Made by a program: the position numbers and the translations under genes. Below, one piece after another: positions 45,202 through 54,262 of a stretch of DNA of 64,000 nt. Numbering within the stretch: position 1 is the stretch's first letter; every line of letters starts with the position of its first letter. The stretch lies in the NCBI RefSeq assembly GCF_921292975.1, contig NZ_CAKLCM010000003.1, positions 1,488,001 to 1,552,000 of the forward strand, written 5' to 3'. Under the pieces are notes generated by a model, which worked only from the letters and a program-made list of their open reading frames with translations, searched no databases and was not told the origin of the DNA. The DNA comes from Vibrio hippocampi. GTDB taxonomy: Bacteria > Pseudomonadota > Gammaproteobacteria > Enterobacterales > Vibrionaceae.

Positions 45202-48200
45202 CTATCGGGTCGGTTTAATGTTAAAAAATATCGTAAACAATACCGGCACAACGACAAGGGTTAATACCGTTGCAAATCCCAATCCCGCCATAATAGTCAC
45301 CGCCAGTGAACCAAAGAAGGCATCAAAAACCAGTGGAATCATACCAAGAATCGTAGTGAGTGCCGCCATACTTACGGGTCTTACCCTACTGATCGCGCTG
45401 TCAAGAATGGCTTGATACTGATCTTTGCCCGAATCCAACTCAAGGTTGATCTGATCCATCAACACAATGCCATTTTTCAAAATCATCCCGCTGAGACTCA
45501 ATAAGCCGAGTAACGCAGTAAAACTAAATGGCATATTGGAAGCCAGTAAACCAAACGCAACACCAATGATAGACAGGGGAACCGTCAACCAAATCACTAG
45601 CGGCTTCTTAAATGAGTTAAACAGCAGCATGGTGATGATAAACATCAACAGGTAACCCATAGGTAATGACTTAAACATGGACTCTTGAGCGTCTTTAGAC
45701 GACTCGTACTCACCACCCCATTCAATCGAGTAACCTTGCGGCAGAGGCAGAGCTTCTACTTGGGGTCTCACACGGGCAAATAAACTGGCTGCCGTTTCGT
45801 TACCAAGTACATCATGATCCGCCAAAATAGTCAGTGTACGCTTCCTATCTCGACGCTGAATAATCGGCTCTTGCCACTCAAGATCAATCGCATCCACTAC
45901 CTGCTCAACCGGGACATAGGTTTGCAACATTGGGCTCCAAATAGAGATATTTTGCAGCGATGCATAATCGACACGCTCGGTCTCAGTGAGACGAGTGACG
46001 ATAGGCAGCATCTGTGTACCATCGCGGAACACACCAATGGTGTTGCCGCCAAAAGCAAGTTGCAAGGTGTTCGACAGATCTTGTTTCGAGATACCTAAAC
46101 GACGTGCTTTTGATTCATTGAACTGTGGCACTAATGTTTTGGTACGCTCACGCCAATCATGACGAACATTACGCGCTCCCTCATCAGCCAACAAAACATC
46201 TTCCACCTGCACGGCGATATTGCGCAACACTTGAGGGTCGGGACCAATAATCCGAGCTTCGATCTTTGACGCTGGCGATGGACCAAACTCCATTAAACGA
46301 AACTGAAACGTCGGCGCAGTGAACTCAACCGGTAGACTGCTATCGAGCTTATTAAGCAACTCAAACATGTTATCGCGACTGGTTGTTCGTACCTGCAACT
46401 GAGCATAAGCCTCATAGCTTTTCTCCGGTTGATAGGTCAACATAAAGCGCTGCATACCTTGCCCAACCGTGGTTGAAACAAAGTCCACATTCTCTTGGTT
46501 GCGGATAAACTGCTCCACTTGCTCAGTTTGCTTAATGGTAGTGCGGATATCGGTACCTTCCGGCATCCAAACGTCGACATAGAACATCGGCGTATTAGAT
46601 GGCGGGAAGAAAGACTGCTTCACTAAACCAAACGCCATCACCGCTGATACCAGAAGACCCACCATCGCAGCGACCGTTAGCCATCTAAAGCGCATTGCAA
46701 GCTGAAGAAGCTTACCAAACACCACAAATAACAAGCCTTTATACGGATCTTCGTCCGCTTGCTGCTCAGCATTTTTCTCACCATCTTTGAGTAATAAGTC
46801 GGCAAGGAATGGAGTCAGTGTCAGTGCGGTGACCCAACTTAAAAACAAGGAATAGCACAGTACCCAGAACAGTGAACCCATAAACTCACCGGTTGCATCC
46901 TGAGACAAACCGATGGGCGCAAACGCGGTAATCGCAATCACCGTTGCCCCTAATAATGGCCACTGAGTCTGCTTAGCAATCGCCATGGATGCTTGCAACT
47001 TGGTTTTGCCTTGTTTCAGCCCGACCACGATACCTTCAACGATCACGATGGCATTATCAACCAACATACCAAGGGCAATAATCAGTGCGCCAAGTGAGAT
47101 GCGGTGTAGCTCGATACCATTGATATTCATCAAAATGAAAGTACCGAATACCGTCAACAGTAATACTGAACCAATGATGATGCCGCTGCGCATACCCATG
47201 GCAAACAGTAGGACCACAATGACAATACCTACGGCTTGTGCAAGACTAACGACAAAGTCTTTGACCGACTTATCCACTTCCGCAGATTGATTGTAGAAAT
47301 AGTCCAGATTGATACCGGCAGGCTTAATGCTTTCCAACTCTGAAAGCTGGGCATCAATTGCCTGACCCACCTCAACAACGTTAACGCCAGAAGTAAAGGA
47401 GACAGCAAGGTTAATGGCTTGCTTACCGTTGTAGGTAATCACGTTACCCGGTTTTTCTTGTACTCCTTTAGAGATCTGTGCGACATCTTTAAGGCGGATA
47501 AGATTACCGGTATCCCGACCATGAATGATTAGATTTTCTAATGATTCTACCGAGTCTAAATTGCCATTCGGTCGAATCGTCAGGCTCTCACCATTGATCA
47601 TCAATTCACCGGAAGACTGGACACTGTTTTGCTGATTCAGTAGCCCAACCACTGTGTTCATATCAAGATTCAGAGCAGACAATCGCGCTAGCGAAAGCTC
47701 GACAAACAACATCTCTTGCTGCGCACCCGCAATGGAGACTTTGCCCACACCCTCAACCAATTCGAGTTCTCGGCTGAGGTAATCGGCATAGCGCTTCAGC
47801 TCCACATAATCATAACCATCACCGGTAAGCATCAGCATGATGCCGAAAACATCACCAAAGTCATCGATGATCTGTACCGAGTTAACCCCCGATGGCAGCG
47901 TTGGAGTCAAATCATTGATCTTACGACGCATCTCATCCCAAATCTGTGGCAGCTCGTCAGGACCGTAGTCCATCTTCATACTGACTGTAATCTGTGACAG
48001 ACCGTTTGAAGAGGTCGAGGTAATCTTATCGATATAGGGCAGTTTACGGATCTCTTTTTCCAGAGGATAGGTCAGCTCTTCCTCGACCTCTGTTGAGGTC
48101 GCGCCGGGATAGGTCGACACCACCATGGCATCTTTGATGGTAAAAGCGGGGTCTTCTAGACGGCCTAAATCCAAAAATGATTGAATACCACCTAAAGTAA

Positions 48201-48261
48201 GAATCACCACGAACAGCCAGCTGATAACGCGGTTTTTAATTGAATATTCGGTTAAGCTCAT
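45202..48261 (-). CDS. RND-family efflux pump inner-membrane transporter
   Basis: 1019 residues, normal for a hydrophobe/amphiphile efflux RND trimer subunit that exports drugs or bile-type compounds using the proton gradient. It starts MSLTEYSIKNRVISWLFVV, with the first membrane helix, then a large periplasmic loop (PGATSTEVEEELTYPLEKEI), helices 2-6 including LGALIIALGMLVDNAIVIVEG with its conserved Asp, a second periplasmic loop and the last helices (LSGMILKNGIVLMDQI, PLVFDAFFGSLAVTIMAGL). It is the last gene of a tight three-gene operon, 1 bp after the second adaptor. The two-adaptor layout matches VmeTUV of V. parahaemolyticus and VexIJK of V. cholerae; orthology is not proven. Confidence 0.92.
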   Translation of the reverse strand: MSLTEYSIKNRVISWLFVVILTLGGIQSFLDLGRLEDPAFTIKDAMVVSTYPGATSTEVEEELTYPLEKEIRKLPYIDKITSTSSNGLSQITVSMKMDYGPDELPQIWDEMRRKINDLTPTLPSGVNSVQIIDDFGDVFGIMLMLTGDGYDYVELKRYADYLSRELELVEGVGKVSIAGAQQEMLFVELSLARLSALNLDMNTVVGLLNQQNSVQSSGELMINGESLTIRPNGNLDSVESLENLIIHGRDTGNLIRLKDVAQISKGVQEKPGNVITYNGKQAINLAVSFTSGVNVVEVGQAIDAQLSELESIKPAGINLDYFYNQSAEVDKSVKDFVVSLAQAVGIVIVVLLFAMGMRSGIIIGSVLLLTVFGTFILMNINGIELHRISLGALIIALGMLVDNAIVIVEGIVVGLKQGKTKLQASMAIAKQTQWPLLGATVIAITAFAPIGLSQDATGEFMGSLFWVLCYSLFLSWVTALTLTPFLADLLLKDGEKNAEQQADEDPYKGLLFVVFGKLLQLAMRFRWLTVAAMVGLLVSAVMAFGLVKQSFFPPSNTPMFYVDVWMPEGTDIRTTIKQTEQVEQFIRNQENVDFVSTTVGQGMQRFMLTYQPEKSYEAYAQLQVRTTSRDNMFELLNKLDSSLPVEFTAPTFQFRLMEFGPSPASKIEARIIGPDPQVLRNIAVQVEDVLLADEGARNVRHDWRERTKTLVPQFNESKARRLGISKQDLSNTLQLAFGGNTIGVFRDGTQMLPIVTRLTETERVDYASLQNISIWSPMLQTYVPVEQVVDAIDLEWQEPIIQRRDRKRTLTILADHDVLGNETAASLFARVRPQVEALPLPQGYSIEWGGEYESSKDAQESMFKSLPMGYLLMFIITMLLFNSFKKPLVIWLTVPLSIIGVAFGLLASNMPFSFTALLGLLSLSGMILKNGIVLMDQINLELDSGKDQYQAILDSAISRVRPVSMAALTTILGMIPLVFDAFFGSLAVTIMAGLGFATVLTLVVVPVLFTIFFNIKPTR

Positions 48262-48262
48262 A

Positions 48263-49318
48263 CTAGTTATTTCCCTTCAGGGCTACGGCTTGCCCATCTC
48301 TGAGCTTTCTTAAATTAGAATGAATCAACACATCACCTTGCGCGACGCCTGCATCAACAATGACGCCATTGCTGTTCACTTGATCAACATGCACCATGAC
48401 CTTTTTAGCCATACCATCTTGGTGCTTCCAAATGTAAAACTCCCCGGCTTTACTGCCCGCCTGTAATGCAGTCATTGGCAATTGATAGCCCTGTAGGGTC
48501 GACAACCCTGCGGCGACCATATCAACCTTAATCGACACACTGGTTCCCGGTAAGATTTTGCGGTCAGGTTGCGGCATTTCTAGCCACAACTCATAGGTCT
48601 GTGATTGACTATCAGGCTCGCTAGAGTGTTCGAGATAACGCATAACAAAGGGCTGTTCAACGCCAGAAAAGTACGCCTTTGGTAGATAACTGGATTCGCG
48701 ATTACTGGGTGTTAACGACGCCAAAATATGATCCGAAAGCGAGATCTGCACATACACCTTGTCATCTTGATAGATAGACACCACAGGCTCTCCTGGGCTT
48801 ACGTTCTCGAAGCGCTCTTTTTGTACATCGCCAATCACCCCATCAAAAGGCGCACGTAAGCTGGCATATTCAATTTGATGAGAAATATTTCGCAATTGAG
48901 CACTCGCCAGCTCTTTGCTTGAGGTGAGTTCATCCAGTTCAGAGCTAGAGACCATTTCACGCTTATAAAGCTCCGTACCACGACGAAGCTGCTTGGTGGC
49001 AAGTTCATATTGAGCCTGAGCATCGGCATATTGCTGTTGCAGTTTTTCATCAACCAACTTGGCGACAACCTGACCCTTGTTAACCGATTGACCCGGTTTA
49101 ACCACTAGGTGAGAAATTTCGCCTTGGATACGAAAAGAAAGTTCAGTCTGCTCAGCCGTCACCACCTGACCACGAAATTCACGATATTGACTTTCTATTG
49201 GCGGCTGAACCTGCAAAGCTTCAACCTGAAATGGCGGCAGTTCACGCATGGTGGTTTCTGAGAAACAGCCTTGCAGCAGCATAGCGGTCATGGAAAGAGT
49301 TAACAGTGACTTTTTCAT
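48263..49318 (-). CDS. RND efflux periplasmic adaptor subunit (second)
   Basis: 351-residue membrane fusion protein that links an RND pump to a TolC-type channel. Lipobox LLQGC (Cys18) gives lipid anchoring. Then come the barrel-sandwich hybrid (GQVVTAEQTELSFRIQGEISHLVVKPGQSVNKGQVVAKL), an alpha-helical hairpin with LQQQYADAQAQYELATKQLRRG, the returning lipoyl half (YASLRAPFDGVIGDVQ) and beta-barrel and membrane-proximal domains. The start codon overlaps the stop of the first adaptor by one base (TAATG), indicating translational coupling. Confidence 0.92.
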   Translation of the reverse strand: MKKSLLTLSMTAMLLQGCFSETTMRELPPFQVEALQVQPPIESQYREFRGQVVTAEQTELSFRIQGEISHLVVKPGQSVNKGQVVAKLVDEKLQQQYADAQAQYELATKQLRRGTELYKREMVSSSELDELTSSKELASAQLRNISHQIEYASLRAPFDGVIGDVQKERFENVSPGEPVVSIYQDDKVYVQISLSDHILASLTPSNRESSYLPKAYFSGVEQPFVMRYLEHSSEPDSQSQTYELWLEMPQPDRKILPGTSVSIKVDMVAAGLSTLQGYQLPMTALQAGSKAGEFYIWKHQDGMAKKVMVHVDQVNSNGVIVDAGVAQGDVLIHSNLRKLRDGQAVALKGNN

Positions 49319-50397
49319 TAGATGCCACCCTCACGAGTCCATAACTTAACGCGCTGACCTTCCACTAGATTGTTAGCGCCAGCGACCACAATTTGATCGC
49401 CACTGTTTAGACCAGCGACCACTTCGCCGTTCTCGTTTAGAGTGACCTCAATTTGATGCACTTGACTGTTTTCAGCATCAAAGCGCCAAACTAATGCCTG
49501 AGCCTGCTGCTGATTGATCCATGCGCCTTGCGGTAAAGCAAAATTATATGAACGAGATTCGGATTCGATATGCACCTGCCCCGACATTCCCGCCAAAATA
49601 TTAATGTTGGTCGGTTTATTGATGGTGACCGACACTTGATAGCTGTTGGTGTCTAAATCCGGTTGCAACGCAATTTCTTTAAACTTGGCTTCAATCGGTT
49701 GCTTGCGATGACTGTCCAGAGTGACAAAAAAGTGCTGCTTGTTGAGTTGATCCAATGTCATTGACTTCACAACAGGGACAGGAATCGAAAAGGTCACATC
49801 CAAGTCTTGGCTGCTAATCAGATTAAGGATCGGCTGTTTCGCCGTGACCACTTCAAAGGATTTTTGATAAGTCATTGAGACGGTACCGTCGAATGGAGCA
49901 ATAATCTGGGTATAGCCAAGATCAGACTCCGCTTGATGCAGAGAGGCAGTAGCGGCTTTATACTGGGTTTCACGACGGTCGAACTCATCAGCACTGATCA
50001 GTTTTTGATCAAACAATCGCTTAGCACGCTCAAATTGTGATTTAGCAAGATTGAACTCCGCCTGACGAGCATCCAGCGCCACTTGATAATCCGTTGGGTC
50101 AAGTGTTGCCAGCACTTCGCCAGCTTGCACCGTTTCACCCATTTTCACATCAACCGCAGAAATCTGCCCAGCTACCTGAAAAGACAGTTGCGCACGATCT
50201 GTCGCATCTACCTGCGCCAGATAACTATTCACTGGAGCGAACGTCAGCTCTGGCACTTGAACCACTTTAACTGGCTTGATGACTAACTCGGTCACCTCTG
50301 ATTGAGCTTTGTTGCATCCTGATAAGGCGATGGTGCTGAGTAGTGGTAGTAACACTAGCAGACCATTGCGGATTCGACTTTGATAGGTCGTATTCAT
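49318..50397 (-). CDS. RND efflux periplasmic adaptor subunit (first)
   Basis: About 359 residues from the ATG at 50397; a TTG at 50412 is a less likely start. Lipobox ALSGC puts it on the inner-membrane periplasmic face. The adaptor fold is clear: LSFQVAGQISAVDVKMGETVQAGEVLATLDPTDYQVALDA, a helical hairpin (AEFNLAKSQFERAKRLFDQKLISADEFDRRE), YTQIIAPFDGTVS, and the barrel domains ending VAGANNLVEGQRVK. First gene of the adaptor-adaptor-pump operon and divergent from a TetR-type regulator. Two adaptors for one pump suggests a mixed hexamer. Confidence 0.92.
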   Translation of the reverse strand: MNTTYQSRIRNGLLVLLPLLSTIALSGCNKAQSEVTELVIKPVKVVQVPELTFAPVNSYLAQVDATDRAQLSFQVAGQISAVDVKMGETVQAGEVLATLDPTDYQVALDARQAEFNLAKSQFERAKRLFDQKLISADEFDRRETQYKAATASLHQAESDLGYTQIIAPFDGTVSMTYQKSFEVVTAKQPILNLISSQDLDVTFSIPVPVVKSMTLDQLNKQHFFVTLDSHRKQPIEAKFKEIALQPDLDTNSYQVSVTINKPTNINILAGMSGQVHIESESRSYNFALPQGAWINQQQAQALVWRFDAENSQVHQIEVTLNENGEVVAGLNSGDQIVVAGANNLVEGQRVKLWTREGGI

Positions 50398-50858
50398 CGA
50401 CAGTAATCCCAAAAATTATACTTTACAGTTGTGCAGTATAATTATAATTTATATTTCCTCAATAGATATTGCACACTTGTACAATATATTTTTTTACATA
50501 TACGCTTCACCTTTAGTTATAAAGAGATGAGTGTCGTGATAAAAAACCACTATGTATTGATCGAGTCGGGGCAATATACCCAAGTCACCTCAAGATGCGA
50601 GGGTCAGAGGTAACTTGGGTATATAAGCACTAAAAGTGTGAAAAACCGCCCAATAAAGAGAGATTCGATTCCTTTTTTGGCGATAAGCCCATAAATTGAA
50701 TAGAATGCCCAACGCAGCTTATTGGTAACATCAAGAGGTTTGGTCATTTCAAGGAGTCGAAAAACAATTTCGCCAATCATGCCACTGCGATGATTTCGCT
50801 AGACATCAGGTCAACTCACTCTCGCTCAATGACAGGGTGCAAACTAAAAAGGTAACGT
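50398..50858. promoter_or_regulatory. divergent region between the efflux operon and the TetR gene
   Basis: 461 bp. The first ~130 bp, next to the operon, is AT-rich and contains repeated tgtacaat/tgcacaat-like words (for example ttgcacacttgtacaat at 50468-50484) that could be the TetR operator and promoter. A palindromic element occupies 50575-50623. No gene seen. Confidence 0.45.
50575..50623. repeat. palindromic intergenic repeat element
   Basis: Arms 50575-50591 and 50607-50623 match at 16 of 17 positions when inverted (outer part tatacccaagt). A resemblance to the hairpin at 978-1027 suggests a dispersed family. Confidence 0.7.
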
Positions 50859-51584
50859 GTGGAAAAACGCAAAGGTCGCCGCAGTGCAACTGCAGCAGAA
50901 GAGACAAAAATTCTGATATTAACCGCCGCCGCGGATATGTTCTGTGAATTAGGCTTCGAACGAGTCACGATTCGCAACATCAGTGAGCGAGCAGGTGTGT
51001 CTCATAGCCTTATCCGCCATCACTTTGGCAGCAAAGAGCAGATCTGGTATAGCGTCAGCGATCACCTGCATGCCTATATGCAAAAGTATATGCTGCATAT
51101 GTTAGGGCAACTCCCTGAAGGCACCCCTGCCAACGTCAAACTGTACCGATTTGCAGTCGAAATGTTAGCGCAACTGATCGTACTCCGTCAGCCGATCCAA
51201 TTAATGGTGGACGCGATGCGCCAAGAGAATAAATTTTTAGATTATTTCATTGATAGCAAAGGTGAAATAGAGAGTATCGTGCAGAACTTGGTTGATAGTT
51301 ACAATCAAGCCCAACCGAACAATCCATTTGTTATGCATGAACTTAAGTGGCAAACCATGCTGTACGCGCATGGTGCAACCTCGATGGTGCCGCTACTTAA
51401 AGAGACCCTTGCATTAGAAACGGATCAAAACCTCGACCAAGCCTTGGTGCGTCATTGGCAGTTATTTGAGCAACAGATAGCCATGAAAATGTCAATCCAA
51501 TCTGAGCAAAGATTGCCGACTCCGAACAGACTTGAGGATTTGGTGCATAACGTTCCCTGTGGTTGGGAAGAGATCCCAAGCTAA
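50859..51584 (+). CDS. TetR-family transcriptional regulator
   Basis: 241 residues from a GTG start with an AAAAAGGTAAC ribosome-binding region. The N-terminal helix-turn-helix is typical (KILILTAAADMFCELGFERVTIRNISERAGVSHSLIRHHFGSKEQIWYSVSDH). The rest is the helical ligand and dimer domain. It is divergent from the two-adaptor RND operon and so is its probable local repressor. Its gene converges on putP with a shared terminator. Confidence 0.92.
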   Translation: MEKRKGRRSATAAEETKILILTAAADMFCELGFERVTIRNISERAGVSHSLIRHHFGSKEQIWYSVSDHLHAYMQKYMLHMLGQLPEGTPANVKLYRFAVEMLAQLIVLRQPIQLMVDAMRQENKFLDYFIDSKGEIESIVQNLVDSYNQAQPNNPFVMHELKWQTMLYAHGATSMVPLLKETLALETDQNLDQALVRHWQLFEQQIAMKMSIQSEQRLPTPNRLEDLVHNVPCGWEEIPS

Positions 51585-51691
51585 ACTCATCGCTCCCGCG
51601 TTACCCTTACTGTATTTAAGCTCTTTCGCTATTAGTAATATTTAAATCGGTAAGTTGGGTTTAGTGAAAATTAATAACTGGCAAAAACAAA

Positions 51692-51715
51692 AAAAGGACC
51701 ATATTTGGTCCTTTT
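51692..51715. terminator. bidirectional terminator between the TetR gene and putP
   Basis: Nine-base stem aaaaggacc (51692-51700) with ggtcctttt (51707-51715), and A/T runs on both sides, between convergent genes. Confidence 0.88.
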
Positions 51716-51740
51716 CAATATCAATCAACGACTCATCACG

Positions 51741-53234
51741 TTAATCTAATTCAGCTAAGTTCTTGGTGAAAGTGCCGTACTGAGCAGTCACCTTATTATC
51801 GGCCCCACCCGTGATTAAGCTCACCGCAACAATCGCTATCGTCGATAGAATAAAACCCGGTACAATCTCATAAACATCAAAGATACCGCCACTCAGTTGT
51901 TTCCACACCACGATGGTGACGCCACCAAGCAAAATACCCGCAATCGCGCCATTTCGGTTCATGTTTGACCAATATAGGCTAAGCAATACCGCTGGACCAA
52001 ATGCAGCACCGAAACCAGCCCAAGCATAAGACACAAGACCCAAAACCGAACTATCTGGCGTCATCGCTAATGCCAGCGCCACGATTGAAATCGCGATCAC
52101 GCCTAAACGACCCACCATCACAACTTGCTTTGAAGTCGCATCTTTGTTGATAATTTGCTTATAAAAATCTTCCGCCAGTGCCGATGAAGACACTAAGAGT
52201 TGAGAGTCAGCGGTACTCATGATCGCCGCCAAAATCGCCGCAAGTAAGATACCTGCAATCACTGGATGGAACATGGCATTGACCAGAAGCATAAACACTT
52301 TCTCGCCGTCAACCGCCACATCGCCACCGGTATTAGTGATATAGATCAGCCCCACAACGCCCACTAACATAGCGCCAAACATCGACAAACCAGTCCAAAC
52401 TACCGCGATACGTCTTGCGGTCGTCAGATCTTTGTTGCTGCGCGCTGCCTTAAATCTCGCCAAAATATGCGGCTGACCAAAATAGCCCAAGCCCCAAGCC
52501 ACCAATGAGATAATCGCCACCGCCGTTAACGGCTGCCCTTTGGCATCACGGAACAGAGTCAGCAGTTCAGGATTAATCGCTCGCATGTCTTGAGTCAGTT
52601 GATCAAACCCACCTTGCATAGCAGCAATAGGGACAATCAGCAACGCGGCGGCCATCAATAGACCTTGTACCAAGTCGGTCCAAGAAACCGCTAGAAATCC
52701 ACCAAATAAGGTATAGGAGACCACACAAATGGTGCCAACAATCACTGCCGTCGAATAGTCCAGACCGAAAACCGTCTCAAACAATTTGCCGCCCGCGACC
52801 AGACCTGAACTGGTATAGAAAAGGAAAAACAGCAGAATAAAGAAGGCTGAGATCACCTGAATCATGTTTGAATTGTCGTTGAAACGACGAGAAAGGTACT
52901 CAGGTAGGGTCAACGAGTCGGTAGTGATACTGTAAGTTCTTAGACGCTTAGCACACAGCAACCAGTTAAGCCAAGTGCCGAGCAGTAGACCACCCGCAAG
53001 CCATAAAGCCTCAATGCCTGCTGCATAAGCATAGCCCGGTAATCCTAGCAGTAACCAACCACTCATATCCGATGCACCCGCAGAAAGTGCCGCAGGCCAA
53101 GGTCCAAGTGAACGCCCACCTAAAAAATAATCGCTAGAACTTAACGTGCGTTTATAGGCATAGATACCGATAGCCAACATCATCACTAAATAGGCGATAA
53201 ATGTGGTGGTAATAGCAAAGCTATTTTCAATCAT
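51741..53234 (-). CDS. putP: sodium/proline symporter PutP
   Basis: 497 residues, the length of E. coli PutP (502). Sodium:solute symporter family with about 13 membrane helices. Motifs include YFLGGRSLGPWPAALSAGASDMSGWLLLGLPGYAYA (helix 2, with the sodium- and proline-binding residues), WLNWLLCAKRLR, GYFGQPHILARFKAARS and ILAAIMSTADSQLLVSSSALAEDFY (helix 9). It imports proline for the catabolic enzyme encoded upstream. A 235-bp gap separates it from the preceding gene, enough for its own promoter. Confidence 0.95.
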   Translation of the reverse strand: MIENSFAITTTFIAYLVMMLAIGIYAYKRTLSSSDYFLGGRSLGPWPAALSAGASDMSGWLLLGLPGYAYAAGIEALWLAGGLLLGTWLNWLLCAKRLRTYSITTDSLTLPEYLSRRFNDNSNMIQVISAFFILLFFLFYTSSGLVAGGKLFETVFGLDYSTAVIVGTICVVSYTLFGGFLAVSWTDLVQGLLMAAALLIVPIAAMQGGFDQLTQDMRAINPELLTLFRDAKGQPLTAVAIISLVAWGLGYFGQPHILARFKAARSNKDLTTARRIAVVWTGLSMFGAMLVGVVGLIYITNTGGDVAVDGEKVFMLLVNAMFHPVIAGILLAAILAAIMSTADSQLLVSSSALAEDFYKQIINKDATSKQVVMVGRLGVIAISIVALALAMTPDSSVLGLVSYAWAGFGAAFGPAVLLSLYWSNMNRNGAIAGILLGGVTIVVWKQLSGGIFDVYEIVPGFILSTIAIVAVSLITGGADNKVTAQYGTFTKNLAELD

Positions 53235-53469
53235 TATTACTTCCTTAATATAAAAAACCTATGACGTCATCCAAAGTCATAGTATGGCTCAATGTCTAAA
53301 GTAGCGTCATTTAACACTCCGCTACTCGCAACAAAAAAAAACAGTATTCGCAACCGAGGCTTATGCGCCAAAAATAGTTTATTAACCAATAACGAGTTTA
53401 TCGGGCGAAATTATCGACGTTTAATACAGAGGACTGAATGGCAAAAGGGCGACAAAAAAGGTGTCCCAT

Positions 53470-54231
53470 TTAGTTTCCACTCTGTAATAAACTGGCGTTA
53501 CCTCCCACAGCGGCAAGATTAATGGTGCGTGTTTTTTCCACCATAAACTGTAACGCTAAATGAGGGCTGTAGGCGCTGGGTATGTTGTCTAGATCGGTCT
53601 CAGCGACCAAACTGATAATCGGTCCCTCAAGCAGTGACAACTGCCTATTAAGTTGCCAACACGCCGATTGACTCCCCACAAACCCCACCACCGACGCTTG
53701 CGCCAATTGCTGGTTAGAGAGTTGCGCTGTAGGTAACGTAGCAACAATCGGTAACGCAGAAATAGGTAACGCAGAAACAAGCGGTTGTGCTAAACAATAC
53801 CACTGGTTGATGGACTCCACCACAGAGCAAAGTGCTTGGTCATTAATGACAAACAACACACTATTACCCGCGGTTAAAGCCGCACTTAACATCGCCAAGG
53901 CCGCGGCTTCGAGTTGTTGCTGTTTATGCTCATCAAGTGACATGTCACATTGTTCGCTATCAACAAGCAACACCACCAAGCCTTTGGGGACAAAATACAA
54001 TTCATTGCTTTCTCCCGTTGGACCATCGAGTGGCTGCGAATCGGAGATCAGACTCGCCGTACAACGTGCCTGATATTGGATGAGGCGCGATTGTAAGTTA
54101 TCTTCTTTGTGAATACTATCTTTGCGCATACGACTGGCAAGCGAAAGTAAACACTCACATCGTTTCAAAACATGACAAGATCGCCAACGATTGGCAAGTT
54201 GAGAAAAATCCAATGCTTCTTTCATTATCAT
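53470..54231 (-). CDS. separate PutA C-terminal (ALDH-superfamily) domain protein
   Basis: 253 residues that correspond to the C-terminal domain of long PutA proteins, here encoded on its own. GPTGESNELYFVPKG at ~70-84 aligns with the GPTGE-x-N signature that follows the P5C dehydrogenase in E. coli PutA. The end, RTINLAAVGGNASLL, matches the conserved C-terminal motif of long PutAs, which closes the substrate-channelling cavity. The stretch between looks like a degenerate Rossmann domain and lacks the ALDH catalytic Cys and Glu, so it should not itself be a P5C dehydrogenase even though similar genes may be annotated that way. The start may be 54231 or the next ATG at 54225, which has better spacing from AGG. 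Immediately downstream of putA. Confidence 0.82.
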   Translation of the reverse strand: MIMKEALDFSQLANRWRSCHVLKRCECLLSLASRMRKDSIHKEDNLQSRLIQYQARCTASLISDSQPLDGPTGESNELYFVPKGLVVLLVDSEQCDMSLDEHKQQQLEAAALAMLSAALTAGNSVLFVINDQALCSVVESINQWYCLAQPLVSALPISALPIVATLPTAQLSNQQLAQASVVGFVGSQSACWQLNRQLSLLEGPIISLVAETDLDNIPSAYSPHLALQFMVEKTRTINLAAVGGNASLLQSGN

Positions 54232-54262
54232 CTACCTCATCTATCATTATCATCTACCTCAT
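54219..54262 (-). repeat. 22-bp tandem duplication at the putA / C-terminal gene junction
   Basis: Two adjacent 22-bp units (54241-54262 and 54219-54240) differ at one position. Each contains ATGAGGTAGATGATAATG. The first unit supplies the putA stop codon; the second supplies the ribosome-binding site and start of the next gene. Confidence 0.95.

Noticed and set aside
53292-53522. 76-codon plus-strand ORF between putP and the PutA C-terminal gene
   Set aside because: Overlaps the 3' end of the opposite gene, has no recognisable features, and lies in a probable promoter region.
53470-54231. Calling this gene a 1-pyrroline-5-carboxylate dehydrogenase
   Set aside because: The ALDH catalytic Cys and Glu motifs are absent; the sequence matches the non-catalytic C-terminal domain of long PutA.
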